Assembly: GCF_004217095.1 (NCBI RefSeq)
Contig: NZ_SHKO01000001.1
Coordinates: 124,001-188,000 of the forward strand
Direction: 5' to 3'
DNA from: Advenella incenata
GTDB taxonomy: Bacteria; Pseudomonadota; Gammaproteobacteria; Burkholderiales; Burkholderiaceae_B
Length of the DNA stretch: 64,000 bases
Shown: in pieces, positions 8,770 through 17,577 of the stretch
Position numbering within the stretch: position 1 is the first letter of the stretch
Layout of the letters: the number at the start of each line of letters is the position of its first letter
Notes under the pieces: generated by a model
What the model saw: only the letters and a program-made list of their open reading frames with translations
What the model was told of the DNA's origin: nothing
Databases searched by the model: none
Program-made: the position numbers and the translations under genes

Positions 8770-10116
8770 GTGAACGCCTTTCCCTTCTCAGAAACCGACC
8801 CCATTGTTTACGCCGGCCCGCCGCCAAAATCGTCCGATGTCGTGATCATCGGCGGCGGCATTATTGGTATTACAACTGCCATTTACCTTGCTCAGCGCAA
8901 TGTGGCGGTAACCGTGCTGGAAAAAGGCCGCGTTGCGGCTGAGCAGTCGTCGCGCAACTGGGGCTGGATTCGCAAGCAAGGCAGGGATGAGGACGAGCTG
9001 CCCATTATGATCGAGGCGGCCCGGCTATGGCCACAACTGGTGCTGGAATGCGCAGAAGATATCGGACTTCGGCAAACCGGCGTGACCTATCTGGCCAGCT
9101 CTGACAAAGAAATGGCCGATTTCGATGCGTTCATGAAGATTGCAGCTGCACACGACATGGATACCCGGATGCTGGGCGCTGGTGGTCTCGCTGAACTGAT
9201 CAAAGGCATGTCGGGTACATTCAAGGGCGCGATGATCACGCCTTCGGATATGCGGGCTGAACCTTCGCTGGCTGTTCCTGCCCTGGCCAGACTTGCTCGT
9301 CGCAAGGGCGTGACGATTATCGAGAACTGTGCGGCCAGGACACTTGAGATGGCGGCGGGCAATATCGCCGGGGTATGGAGCGAGCAGGGGTATATCGCAA
9401 CGTCATCCGTCCTTCTGGCGGGGGGCGCATGGTCGTCGCTCTTTCTGAAAAAACACGGCATTACGATTCCTCAACTGGCGGTCAAGGCAACGGTTGCGGC
9501 AACGCAGCCTATGCCCGAGTTTCATGCCGGCGCTGCCGCGGAAAAACATATCGCTTTTCGACGCAGGCAGGATGGCGGCTATACGCTTGCGCCTTCTGGC
9601 AGCCACCGGCTTTATCTGGGGCCAGATGCCTTCAGGCATGCCGCGAAATATGTTCCTGCCTTGAAAGCCGATCCGCTAGGGACCCGTTATGCGCTCTGGG
9701 CGCCTGCAGGGTACCCAGACGGCTGGACGACTCCCCGTGACTGGACGCCCGAGACGCCCAGCCCTTTTGAAAGCATGCGGGTACTTAATCCAGCGCCCGA
9801 TGCGTCGGACCTTCGTTCTATCGAGCGCGGGTTCAAGCGGCTTTTCCCTCAGATGGAGCCGGTTCGTTTCCAAAAGCGCTGGGCCGGGATGATTGATCTC
9901 ATGCCCGATACCGTTCCCATTGTTGATTGGGTGCCTACTCATCCCGGTCTTGTTGTTGCGACAGGGATGAGTGGTCATGGCTTTGGCATCGGGCCGGGCA
10001 TGGGGCGCATTATTTCAGATATGATCCAGGGCAACGAGGCCGGACATAAGCTGCATCGCTTCCGGTTCTCCCGCTTTACCGACGGCAGTCCGATTCGGCT
10101 GGGCACGTCACTTTAG
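8770..10116 (+). CDS. FAD-dependent amino-acid/amine oxidoreductase (DadA-like)
   Basis: 448 residues of the DAO superfamily. The N-terminal dinucleotide fold is DVVIIGGGIIGITTAIYLA (GxGxxG at 28-33), followed by the acidic end of strand 2 (VLEKG). The SSRNWGWIRKQGRDEDELP block is characteristic of a DadA-like subgroup. The C-terminal FAD segment reads ATGMSGHGFGIGPGMGRIISDMI. It probably oxidises a D- or N-substituted amino acid or related amine with FAD. The GTG start at 8770 is the only reasonable one before the fold. It converges with the Lrp-family regulator gene 41 bp away, a common pairing for amino-acid oxidases. The substrate is unknown. Confidence 0.85.
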   Translation: MNAFPFSETDPIVYAGPPPKSSDVVIIGGGIIGITTAIYLAQRNVAVTVLEKGRVAAEQSSRNWGWIRKQGRDEDELPIMIEAARLWPQLVLECAEDIGLRQTGVTYLASSDKEMADFDAFMKIAAAHDMDTRMLGAGGLAELIKGMSGTFKGAMITPSDMRAEPSLAVPALARLARRKGVTIIENCAARTLEMAAGNIAGVWSEQGYIATSSVLLAGGAWSSLFLKKHGITIPQLAVKATVAATQPMPEFHAGAAAEKHIAFRRRQDGGYTLAPSGSHRLYLGPDAFRHAAKYVPALKADPLGTRYALWAPAGYPDGWTTPRDWTPETPSPFESMRVLNPAPDASDLRSIERGFKRLFPQMEPVRFQKRWAGMIDLMPDTVPIVDWVPTHPGLVVATGMSGHGFGIGPGMGRIISDMIQGNEAGHKLHRFRFSRFTDGSPIRLGTSL

Positions 10117-10157
10117 TCTCTGCTGGTGAAGTAAACATAATAAACCTACGTAGATGA

Positions 10158-10685
10158 TCAAATTGTCGACCCAGCATCTGATTCGTCGGAATCACGACCC
10201 AGTTGCGCGTAATTTAAGGGGAGTACAGTCGTAGACTTCATTTTTTCCATCGCAAACGAGGATGTCACGTCAAAAATTTCGATCGTCCTGGTCAGGCGCT
10301 GGTACACCGCGTCGTATGTTGCTATATCAGGAACCACTATCTTTAATAGATAGTCTACAGTGCCATTCATGCGATAAAAGTCTACAATTTCGGGTATGGC
10401 CTGTACTACAGCGCTGAATTTTTCATACCATTCACGATTGTGTTTGTTGGTTTTGATGAAAACGAAAACGGTAACGTTAAGATTGAGCAAGTTTGGATTA
10501 AGCAGCGCCACTTTGCCCATAATATGGCCGCTGGCCTCCAGCCTTTGGATTCTTCGCCAGCAAGGGGTTTGCGAAAGATTTACCCGATCCGCGATTTCGT
10601 TAATTGATACTGTTGAATCCTTTTGCAGAATGTCCAGAATAAGCAGATCGGTTTTGTCCAAAATTGTTCCTATTTCGTTTGTCAT
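10158..10685 (-). CDS. Lrp/AsnC family transcriptional regulator
   Basis: 175 residues. The N-terminal winged helix-turn-helix is LDKTDLLILDILQKDSTVSINEIADRVNLSQTPCWRRIQRLE (split here by its helices, about residues 9-50), followed by the IMGKVALLNP hinge. The C-terminal RAM/AsnC ligand-binding domain includes FYRMNGTVDYLLKIVVPDIATYD. This family senses amino acids and controls their metabolism. It lies 37 bp downstream of the cysteine-dioxygenase-like gene on the same strand and converges with the DadA-like oxidase. Control of one or both neighbours is a reasonable inference. Confidence 0.92.
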   Translation of the reverse strand: MTNEIGTILDKTDLLILDILQKDSTVSINEIADRVNLSQTPCWRRIQRLEASGHIMGKVALLNPNLLNLNVTVFVFIKTNKHNREWYEKFSAVVQAIPEIVDFYRMNGTVDYLLKIVVPDIATYDAVYQRLTRTIEIFDVTSSFAMEKMKSTTVLPLNYAQLGRDSDESDAGSTI

Positions 10686-10722
10686 CAGTCACGGCAACTG
10701 ACTTATTCTAACCGGTCGCGCT

Positions 10723-11250
10723 TCATTCTTCGTGTATCAAATAATTGACATGTGTACTGATACGTTCACTATCAACGCCATATATGTGCAGCGAGACTGC
10801 AACTTCAGCGCTCTGATTAACCAATTGATGAATATCGGCAAGCCCTGCCGGAGCCGAAACAACATCTCCTGCATGACGACTAATTTGGCCGCACTTTTTT
10901 GCGCGTCGCGTTGCCGCGTTCCATTTATAGTGACGTTCTGTCAGCTGACCTTGTAAAACCTTGTAGGTGCACCAGGTTCTATGGCCATGCACCGGGCTGT
11001 GCTGTCCGGGGTGCCAAACCAGCAGCATGGCCGAATATCGGCCCAGTTCGTCTGCATAAACCAGATGACGTGAGTACGTGCTGGAAGCCGAGGCCAGCGC
11101 ACTTGGCGGTAACAAAGGCATAAGCTGTTCGGCTTCGTCCAGTAAGAGGGAAATCCCATTTAAAAGCCGGTTCTGATTGGCTTGCATTACGCCGTCAATA
11201 TCGACAGACATTCTGTTCAATACGGTTTGGGCGTGAAGAGAGTTAAGCAT
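10723..11250 (-). CDS. Cysteine dioxygenase-type thiol dioxygenase (cupin)
   Basis: 175 residues. The cupin iron ligands are visible as H88 and H90 in SPVHGHRTWC and H141 in DIHQLVN. R61 (TYSRHLVY) is positioned like the carboxylate-binding arginine of Arg-type thiol dioxygenases. C94 (HRTWCTYKVLQG) and Y157 (HIYGVD) correspond to the pair that forms the Cys-Tyr crosslink in cysteine dioxygenase. Oxidation of cysteine to cysteine sulfinate is the likely reaction; a mercaptopropionate substrate is possible but less favoured given C94. It is the first gene of a probable two-gene unit with the downstream Lrp regulator. Confidence 0.8.
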   Translation of the reverse strand: MLNSLHAQTVLNRMSVDIDGVMQANQNRLLNGISLLLDEAEQLMPLLPPSALASASSTYSRHLVYADELGRYSAMLLVWHPGQHSPVHGHRTWCTYKVLQGQLTERHYKWNAATRRAKKCGQISRHAGDVVSAPAGLADIHQLVNQSAEVAVSLHIYGVDSERISTHVNYLIHEE

Positions 11251-11603
11251 TTTCGTCCTACAATTTATTTTGCCAATGCTATAAATTATAGGAATATATA
11301 ACTAGAATTAATTTGCTTATATTTATCAAGAATAAGGGGATATTAGAAATATTTTCCTATCGTCGGGATAGGCGTTTTCTGCCAGCTCGCCTTCCCGGGC
11401 GCTCGTTTAGGCTGCCGCTGCGTACAACCCGGTCAAAAAGCGGCCGTATTAATAAAGAAAATGCCAACTGAAATGACATCAAATAACGGGCAGGTGCTGC
11501 AAAAACGAGGGAGTCCTACCAACGTTGCTGGGTGAACTGTGCCCCGGAACACACTTTAGTTGCACGTTTCGGGGTGCGGATGCTGCCAAGCGGATAGGCT
11601 ATG
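11251..11603. other. Intergenic stretch upstream of the thiol dioxygenase and downstream of glpK
   Basis: About 350 bp with no gene. The first 110 bp are AT-rich and presumably hold the thiol dioxygenase promoter. A small hairpin (CCTATC gtcg GGATAGG) lies near 11356-11372. A larger hairpin at 11542-11574 is near the glpK stop. Nothing else is recognised. Confidence 0.5.
11542..11574 (-). terminator. Hairpin downstream of glpK
   Basis: CCCCGGAAC (11542-11550) pairs with GTTTCGGGG (11566-11574), a 9-bp stem with one G-U pair and a 15-nt loop. It lies about 30 bp beyond the glpK stop. There is no strong T-run, so termination efficiency is uncertain. Confidence 0.4.
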
Positions 11604-13109
11604 TTATATCTGTTTTTCAGCTGCAGCGGATTGTCGCACCGCATGCTCCCATTGCTGCATCAACGTCTCGGCCCGTTCTCGGCCCTGGGTAGGATGAAAG
11701 CGCCTCTCTGCGCGCCACAGATGGGAGATCTCCTCGGTGTCGGCATAGACGCCGCTGGAAAGCCCTGCGAGGTAGGCCGCACCCAGTGCGGTGGTTTCGA
11801 CGCAGGCGGGACGCACCACGGGAATGCCCAGCAGGTCGGCCTGGAACTGCATGAGCAGATCATTGACGCACGCGCCGCCATCAACCCGCAATTCGCTTAC
11901 GGGCTGGCCACCTGCATCGGTCGCGTCGCGGCTCATCGCGGTCAGCAGCGCGGCGCTCTGATAGGCGATAGACTCCAGCGCTGCGCGGGCGATATGGGCC
12001 AGCGTCGTGCCGCGAGTGATGCCGGTAATGGTGCCGCGTGCATCTGGCTGCCAGTAGGGGGCGCCCAGGCCAGTAAAGGCGGGCACCATCATCACGCCGC
12101 CCGAGTCGGGTACGCTTTCGGCAAGTTGCTGTACCTGGCCGCTGTGTTCGATGGCGCGCAGGCCGTCGCGCAACCATTGCACCACGGCGCCACCGACGAA
12201 GACGCTGCCTTCAAGCGCATATTCAGGTGTGGCATGGGGCTGGGCTGCGCTGGTGGTCAGCAGGCCGTTGTGGGAGGCCTGGAACGTATTTCCGGTATGC
12301 ATTAGCATAAAGCAACCGGTGCCATAAGTGTTCTTGGCCATGCCCGCAGAAAAGCAGGCCTGCCCAAACAATGCGCTTTGCTGATCTCCTGCCACGCCGC
12401 CAATGGCGATGGCGCTGCCGAGCACTTGGGCATCGGTGCGGCCAAAGTCGCTGCTGGAGGCCTGTACTTCGGGCAGCAGCGAGCGGGGAATATTCAATAG
12501 TGCAAGCAGTTCTTCATCCCACTGGTTGGTGTGCACGTTAAACAGCATGGTGCGGCTCGCATTGCTCACATCGGTAACATGTCGATGGCCCGCGGTCAGT
12601 TGCCAGATAAGCCAGCTGTCTACGGTGCCAAAGGCCAATTCACCGCGCTCGGCCGCAGCGCGCGCACCAGGCACATTGTCAAGCAGCCACTGCAGCTTGG
12701 TGCCGGAAAAATAAGCGTCCACCAGCAGCCCGGTCTTGGCATGAATTGTTGCCGCATGACCCTGTTCGCGCAGTTGCGCGCAGGCCGGTTCGGCACGACG
12801 GTCCTGCCAGACAATTGCATGATGCACGGGTTCGCCGGTAGCGCGATTCCACAGTACCGTGGTCTCGCGCTGGTTAGTGATGCCTACGGCACGCACATCG
12901 GCTGCGGTCACGCCGGCCTTGGCCAGTGTTTCACGTGCGGTGGCCAGTTGGGTGCGCCAGATTTCACGCGGGTCGTGTTCAACCCATCCGGGGCGCGGGT
13001 AAATCTGCGACAGTTCCATTTGCGCCTGGGCGATACAGTGGCCTTTGGCGTCAAAGAGAATGCTGCGCGAGCTGGAGGTGCCCTGGTCCAGGGCAAGCAA
13101 ATAGGTCAT
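11604..13109 (-). CDS. glpK: Glycerol kinase
   Basis: 501 residues, the normal length for GlpK. It phosphorylates glycerol with ATP to sn-glycerol 3-phosphate. FGGY-family landmarks are the N-terminal phosphate-binding loop [12 protein letters not shown], then [23 protein letters not shown], and the FGGY signature region [26 protein letters not shown]. The C-terminal block is [20 protein letters not shown]. It begins 179 bp downstream of the glpR stop on the same strand, so it has room for its own promoter. With GlpD at 23718 it gives a complete glycerol to dihydroxyacetone phosphate route. No glycerol facilitator (glpF) is seen in the window. Confidence 0.97.
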   Translation of the reverse strand: MTYLLALDQGTSSSRSILFDAKGHCIAQAQMELSQIYPRPGWVEHDPREIWRTQLATARETLAKAGVTAADVRAVGITNQRETTVLWNRATGEPVHHAIVWQDRRAEPACAQLREQGHAATIHAKTGLLVDAYFSGTKLQWLLDNVPGARAAAERGELAFGTVDSWLIWQLTAGHRHVTDVSNASRTMLFNVHTNQWDEELLALLNIPRSLLPEVQASSSDFGRTDAQVLGSAIAIGGVAGDQQSALFGQACFSAGMAKNTYGTGCFMLMHTGNTFQASHNGLLTTSAAQPHATPEYALEGSVFVGGAVVQWLRDGLRAIEHSGQVQQLAESVPDSGGVMMVPAFTGLGAPYWQPDARGTITGITRGTTLAHIARAALESIAYQSAALLTAMSRDATDAGGQPVSELRVDGGACVNDLLMQFQADLLGIPVVRPACVETTALGAAYLAGLSSGVYADTEEISHLWRAERRFHPTQGRERAETLMQQWEHAVRQSAAAEKQI

Positions 13110-13288
13110 GGGTGATCTCTACAGAAAAGAAGCCGCTGCGCTTGTCAATGTCCTATCCCGATATCCAAGAGAGACGAATCGTTGAAATAGAGCGCGAGCA
13201 GCTTGCCTCATTGGTTCCGGTTTTTTTGGTATGAAGTATGAATTTGGGTTACTGCAACAAGCGTTGATTTATCAGGGTGAGTGACAAC

Positions 13289-14053
13289 CTATTCGGCTAC
13301 GATGCACTGCACGCCGGCTTCTTGCAGTAGCGCAGGAAATGGTTCGGGTGGGGGCATATTGGTAAATAGCCGGTGTACCTGATTCATGCGCGCCAGCTCC
13401 ACCATGGCCTGGCGATGGAACTTGCTATGGTCAGCTGCTAGCCAAACTTCGCGTGATTGGGCAATAATGGCCTGGGCCACCTTCACTTCGCGCAGATCAA
13501 AGTCTCGTAAGGTGCCATCCTGCTCGATTCCCGAGATACCAATAACGCCGATGTCTACGCGGAACTGCCGAATGAAATCTACGGCGGTTTCGCCGACGAT
13601 ACCGTGGTCCAGCGACCGGACTACGCCACCGGAGACAATGACCTCGCAATCGGCGTTGTCGGCCAGAATGGCAGCGACGTTCAGGTTGTTGGTGATGACC
13701 CGCAAGCCACGATGACGCAACAGTTCCCGTGCGATCGCCTCGGTGGTGGTGCCGATGTTCAGAATAAGCGAACATCCTTCGGGAATGGCTTTTGCCACTT
13801 CACGTGCAATGGCGCGCTTGGGCTCATCGTTGAGCATTCGACGCTGCAGATAGGCAATATTCTCGGTGGTCGACTCGGGTATGCGTACCCCGCCGTGATA
13901 GCGGGTGAGCACGCCTGTTTCGGCCAGTTGTTTGACGTCCCGGCGGACCGTTTGCAGTGTGACACCGAATCGATCGGCCAGCGCTTCGACAGACATAGAC
14001 CCCTGTCGTCGAACTTCATCGACCAATTGATCCTGGCGAGGATTTGCACTCAT
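13289..14053 (-). CDS. glpR: DeoR-family repressor of glycerol metabolism
   Basis: 254 residues. The DeoR-type helix-turn-helix is MSVEALADRFGVTLQTVRRDVKQL (about residues 19-42, broken here by its turn), followed by LTRYHGGVRIP. The sugar-phosphate sensor domain contains the LNIGTTTEAIARELL phosphate-binding loop, then ITNNLNVA and the C-terminal AADHSKF. In GlpR this domain binds glycerol 3-phosphate. Location next to glpK and near glpD supports the name. It is divergent from the phyH/ligase/esterase/LIV operon across a 172-bp AT-rich region with repeated elements, which suggests that it controls that operon as well as itself. Confidence 0.9.
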   Translation of the reverse strand: MSANPRQDQLVDEVRRQGSMSVEALADRFGVTLQTVRRDVKQLAETGVLTRYHGGVRIPESTTENIAYLQRRMLNDEPKRAIAREVAKAIPEGCSLILNIGTTTEAIARELLRHRGLRVITNNLNVAAILADNADCEVIVSGGVVRSLDHGIVGETAVDFIRQFRVDIGVIGISGIEQDGTLRDFDLREVKVAQAIIAQSREVWLAADHSKFHRQAMVELARMNQVHRLFTNMPPPEPFPALLQEAGVQCIVAE

Positions 14054-14060
14054 GAATAAT

Positions 14061-14094
14061 GCCTAAAGGAAAATATGTATAGCCTAAAGGAAAA
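14061..14094. repeat. 13-bp direct repeat with 21-bp period upstream of glpR
   Basis: GCCTAAAGGAAAA occurs at 14061-14073 and again at 14082-14094. The 21-bp period equals two helical turns, so both copies face the same side of the DNA. They lie directly upstream of the glpR start. A role as an autoregulatory operator is inferred. Confidence 0.5.
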
Positions 14095-14149
14095 AAAAAG
14101 AATAAACCATAGGGATAACCATTATGAAAATTGATATACATTAAGGATA

Positions 14150-14205
14150 AAAACGAACATAATAGAAAATAAGAAATCAATTTAGAAAATACATGTGTTC
14201 GTTTT
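14150..14205. promoter_or_regulatory. Candidate GlpR operator (inverted repeat) in the glpR/phyH intergenic region
   Basis: AAAACGAACA (14150-14159) and TGTTCGTTTT (14196-14205) are perfect 10-bp inverted repeats with centres 46 bp apart. The TGTTCG core resembles the half-site described for GlpR operators. The right copy lies 20 bp before the first PhyH gene start. Binding by GlpR is an inference from position and core sequence. Confidence 0.5.
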
Positions 14206-14225
14206 AACTATTTGTACCGTCACTG

Positions 14226-15068
14226 ATGACTTCAACCCCTGAACAACTGATTGAATACAAACAACGCTTTGACCGTGATGGTTATGTGGTGCTTGAAAAT
14301 CTGATCGCACCAGCGCATGTCGAGCGGCTGAAACAGGCTTTGTTGTCCGTCGAGGCGCGCCACGGTTTTGGATACGCCAAAACCTCGTTTGAAGGGCTCA
14401 AGACGGTTCGCATCAATAATTTGCTGGCTTATGACGAGGCTTTCTGGGACGTTCCCCTGCAGCCGTCGGTACTGGCGCTTGCCGAATCGTTGCTTGATCG
14501 CGAGCTGCTGCTCTCCTCCCTGTGCTCGCTGACTATGGGCCCGGGCCAGACCGCGCAACCGCTGCACGAAGACACACAGCAACTGGCATTGCCGCGTCCG
14601 CGCCCACCGCTTGCAGTCAACGCCATGTGGGCATTGAGTGATTTTACCGAAGCCAATGGCGCAACCCGTATCGTGCCAGGCAGCCACAAGCTGGATCATG
14701 CGCCCGCGTACGGGACGCAAGTGCAAACCATTGCGGCGACCATGCCTGCCGGCAGCGTGATGCTGTTTGACAGCGCCTTGTGGCACAAGGGCGGCGCCAA
14801 TACGACCGATGAGCGTCGTTATGCGCTCTCGTGCTATTACTGCGCGGGCTGGATGCGTCAGCAGGAGAATCTGCAGTTGGGTATTCCCCGCGAGACAGCC
14901 GCAAAGTTTCCGCGTCGCCTGCAGGAGCTATGTGGCTACGGGATATACAAGGGCCAGTACGGCCATATCGAAAACAATGATCCAATCGAACTGCTGGGCC
15001 AGGAAGGCCGCCCCACTGTGTGGGAAGCGACGGATCGCAAGTTGCAACGACGCCAAGCACAAAGCTGA
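14226..15068 (+). CDS. Phytanoyl-CoA dioxygenase (PhyH) family oxygenase 1
   Basis: 280 residues of the Fe(II)/2-oxoglutarate dioxygenase PhyH family. The iron triad is H114-x-D116 (QPLHEDTQQ) and H187 (ALWHKGGAN); an arginine at 197/198 is placed to bind 2-oxoglutarate. Typical family blocks are FDRDGYVVLENL at the N-terminus and LSDFTEANGATRIVPGSHK in the middle. It is the first gene of a tightly packed nine-gene operon, with the ligase starting 2 bp after its stop. Members hydroxylate acyl-CoAs, phosphonates or other small molecules, so the substrate is open. No strong ribosome-binding site precedes the ATG. Confidence 0.88.
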   Translation: MTSTPEQLIEYKQRFDRDGYVVLENLIAPAHVERLKQALLSVEARHGFGYAKTSFEGLKTVRINNLLAYDEAFWDVPLQPSVLALAESLLDRELLLSSLCSLTMGPGQTAQPLHEDTQQLALPRPRPPLAVNAMWALSDFTEANGATRIVPGSHKLDHAPAYGTQVQTIAATMPAGSVMLFDSALWHKGGANTTDERRYALSCYYCAGWMRQQENLQLGIPRETAAKFPRRLQELCGYGIYKGQYGHIENNDPIELLGQEGRPTVWEATDRKLQRRQAQS

Positions 15069-15070
15069 TC

Positions 15071-16621
15071 ATGACTGCGCCAAACGCTCTGCAGGGGATT
15101 CCTGCGTCTGTCGTCCATCTGCTGCGCGATGCTGCGCAAGATTATCCCAGGCATTGGGCCTTGCGCTTTGAGGGGCAGCGCCTTTGTTACGCCGACTATG
15201 CAGGCGTCGTCGGTGCGCTGGCTCAGGAGCTGCGGCCCATGGTGGCGCCGGGCAAGCGGGTAGGGTTGTTGCTGCAAAATTCGCTTGATCTGGCGATTGC
15301 CACCTTTGCCGTCCATGCCCTGAGGGCGCAGGTTGTTGCGCTCAATCCCGGCTACGGTGAACGTGAATTGCAGGCCATGCTGGCCGATGCCGATGTGTGT
15401 CTGCTGATCGCCGATGACAGCGTGCGTGTGGATCTGACAACAGTTTGCAATAGTCTGTCTGCTGAGCGCATCCTGCAAACGGGCAGCAGCGGTTGCAGCT
15501 TTTTGCGACTGCTCGATTCACAAACGGCATTGCCGCAGGATTTGCCTGGCCACGCCGATCTGGCTACCTTGCAATACACCGGCGGCACTACTGGCCAGCC
15601 CAAGGGTGTGGATATTTCTCATGGTCATCTCGCAGCCAACTTGCTGCAGCGCGAGGCCCGCCTGCCGACGCGACCGGGTCAGGAAGTTGTGTTATGCCCC
15701 ATGCCACTGTTTCATGTATCGGCCGTGGCAATGTGTCTGCATTTAAGTGCCTTTGCTGCGTCCGAACTGATTATCCAGCGGCGTTTTGATGCCGGGTCCA
15801 CTGTACATGCGCTGGCGCATGAGGGTGTGACCCTGATGTCGGGCGCGCCAGCCATTTTCCATGATCTGCTGCGCCAGCCCGACATTGAGCAGGTTAAAGC
15901 AGGCAAACTGCGCGCCTGCTATAGCGGTGCGGCCGCATTGCCTGAACGTACGCTGAGGGAATTTGAACGGCTGACCGGGTGCCCGATTTATGAGGGCTAT
16001 GGACAAAGCGAAGCGGGTCCCTGTCTTACCTACAATCCGGTGCAGGGCGTGCGCAAGCCTGGTTCCGTCGGCCTGCCTGTGCCTGGCTGTGAGTTGCGCA
16101 TTGTCGACGAACAGGGCAATGATGTACCCGCGGGTGCTGTGGGCGAAATCTGTGTACGAGGGCCGCAGGTGATGGCCGGCTATCGCAATCGACCCGATCT
16201 GACACAGCAGATGCTGCGTGATGGATGGCTTTATACCGGTGATCTGGCAAGCCAGGATGAAGATGGCTATGTGTTCATTCAAGGCCGTTGCCAGGAAACG
16301 ATCAATGTTGGCGGATTCAAAGTGTATCCGCTGGAAGTTGAGCAGACGCTACGCGAGTGCGCGAGCGTGGGCGACTGCGCAGCGTTCGGCGTACCTGATG
16401 AGCGCCTTGGTCAGGTGGTTCACGCCTGGGTGACGCCTGCTCCAGGTTGCACACCCGATGAACAGGCGCTGCGCGCATATTGCGCGTCGCAACTTGCCCA
16501 TTACAAAACACCCAGGCGCATTGCCATCACCGACGCGCTTCCGCGCACGGCTGTGGGCAAGCTTGCGCGCAAGGAACTTAAACCCGTAGGCGCCGTGATC
16601 GCGCCGCGTTCTGCAACATAA
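15071..16621 (+). CDS. AMP-forming acyl-CoA ligase (class I adenylate-forming enzyme)
   Basis: About 516 residues. The ATP-binding motif is YTGGTTGQPKG (169-179). The adenine-binding segment reads YEGYGQSEAGPCLTYN and the hinge region has YTGDLASQDEDGYVFIQGR. The C-terminal catalytic lysine motif is PRTAVGKLARKEL. It should activate a carboxylic acid to its CoA thioester via an acyl-AMP. The ATG at 15071 is preferred because it follows the upstream stop by 2 bp; earlier in-frame codons overlap the PhyH gene. Its place between two PhyH genes suggests that a dioxygenase acts on the CoA ester, or that the acid arises from oxygenase or esterase action. The acid is not identified. Confidence 0.9.
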   Translation: MTAPNALQGIPASVVHLLRDAAQDYPRHWALRFEGQRLCYADYAGVVGALAQELRPMVAPGKRVGLLLQNSLDLAIATFAVHALRAQVVALNPGYGERELQAMLADADVCLLIADDSVRVDLTTVCNSLSAERILQTGSSGCSFLRLLDSQTALPQDLPGHADLATLQYTGGTTGQPKGVDISHGHLAANLLQREARLPTRPGQEVVLCPMPLFHVSAVAMCLHLSAFAASELIIQRRFDAGSTVHALAHEGVTLMSGAPAIFHDLLRQPDIEQVKAGKLRACYSGAAALPERTLREFERLTGCPIYEGYGQSEAGPCLTYNPVQGVRKPGSVGLPVPGCELRIVDEQGNDVPAGAVGEICVRGPQVMAGYRNRPDLTQQMLRDGWLYTGDLASQDEDGYVFIQGRCQETINVGGFKVYPLEVEQTLRECASVGDCAAFGVPDERLGQVVHAWVTPAPGCTPDEQALRAYCASQLAHYKTPRRIAITDALPRTAVGKLARKELKPVGAVIAPRSAT

Positions 16622-16634
16622 CAAAGGAAGACAG

Positions 16635-17567
16635 ATGCTGAAGAATATCGATATGGACAAGCTCAAGCACCAGCTCGCCGAAGACGGCTATGCGGTGGTT
16701 GAAAACGTGCTTGACCAGGACCAGTTGGAGCGCATTCGCGAAGTTGTCGCCAAGCGCATGGCGCATGAGCTGGCCAATCCGCTGCCACTCGATGACGAAA
16801 AGCATGACGATGACGAGGACATTCGCGCTTACTATAAGAAGCACTATACCGTCAGTGACGCCGAAGCCGAACGCATGGTGGCGCGCATTCACCAGTACCG
16901 TCGCGACAATGCCGGCGCTCGCTGGCCTATGCCGATCAGCAAGGTTTCAAAAAATTTCTTGCACCTGCCTACGTTGTTCGATAACGACAAATCACAGCGC
17001 GTTTGGAACCTGCTTAATAAAGAACCGGAACTTATTCCCTTGATCGAGCATCCTGTTGTGTTGCCGATGGTGCAGCACATGATGGGCGAAGACTGCAACC
17101 TGCACGATTTTCAGTCCACCAGCATCGGCCCGCAAACAGGCGGTGGTGCATGGCACGTGGATGCGCCGCTGGGCCAGATTGCCGAGCCGCTGCCCGAGTT
17201 CCCGCTGACGCTGCAAAACGTCTGGATGCTGGACGACTTTACTGCCGATAATGGCGCGACACGCGTGATGCCAGGCAGTCATAAGTTGCGCAAGTCGCCG
17301 CCGTGGGGCAGCGATTCGCTGGAAGGCGAAGTGACGCTGACCGCACCTGCCGGTTCCGTCGCAATCTGGCTCTCGAATACCTGGCACCGTTCAGGCTCGA
17401 ACCATACCGACGCCCAGCGCCGCGCCATCCTGTGTAATTACAACGTGTCCTGGTTGCGCTTTTTTGCAGACTTTACGTCCACGCTGCCGCCGGAAGTGAT
17501 TCCTACGTTGTCAGAGCGCGCCAAATACCTGCTGGGTTTTGGCGCCTGCGCCCCGAAAATTCGTTAA
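16635..17567 (+). CDS. Phytanoyl-CoA dioxygenase (PhyH) family oxygenase 2
   Basis: 310 residues, clearly divergent from the first PhyH protein (280 residues) but with the same catalytic layout. H174-x-D176 lies in GGAWHVDAPLG, H251 in NTWHRSGSN and R262/263 in AQRRAI. An insert rich in Asp, Glu and Lys (about residues 50-70) is absent from the first copy. The middle block is LDDFTADNGATRVMPGSHK. Together the two enzymes suggest two successive hydroxylations or two related substrates. The gene starts 13 bp after the ligase stop with AAAGGAAG as ribosome-binding site. Confidence 0.88.
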   Translation: MLKNIDMDKLKHQLAEDGYAVVENVLDQDQLERIREVVAKRMAHELANPLPLDDEKHDDDEDIRAYYKKHYTVSDAEAERMVARIHQYRRDNAGARWPMPISKVSKNFLHLPTLFDNDKSQRVWNLLNKEPELIPLIEHPVVLPMVQHMMGEDCNLHDFQSTSIGPQTGGGAWHVDAPLGQIAEPLPEFPLTLQNVWMLDDFTADNGATRVMPGSHKLRKSPPWGSDSLEGEVTLTAPAGSVAIWLSNTWHRSGSNHTDAQRRAILCNYNVSWLRFFADFTSTLPPEVIPTLSERAKYLLGFGACAPKIR

Positions 17568-17577
17568 TTGCCTACCC

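Noticed and set aside
11601-12305. Long plus-strand open frame of 234 codons
   Set aside because: It is antisense to glpK, whose protein sequence is complete and well conserved. The frame has no recognisable motif.
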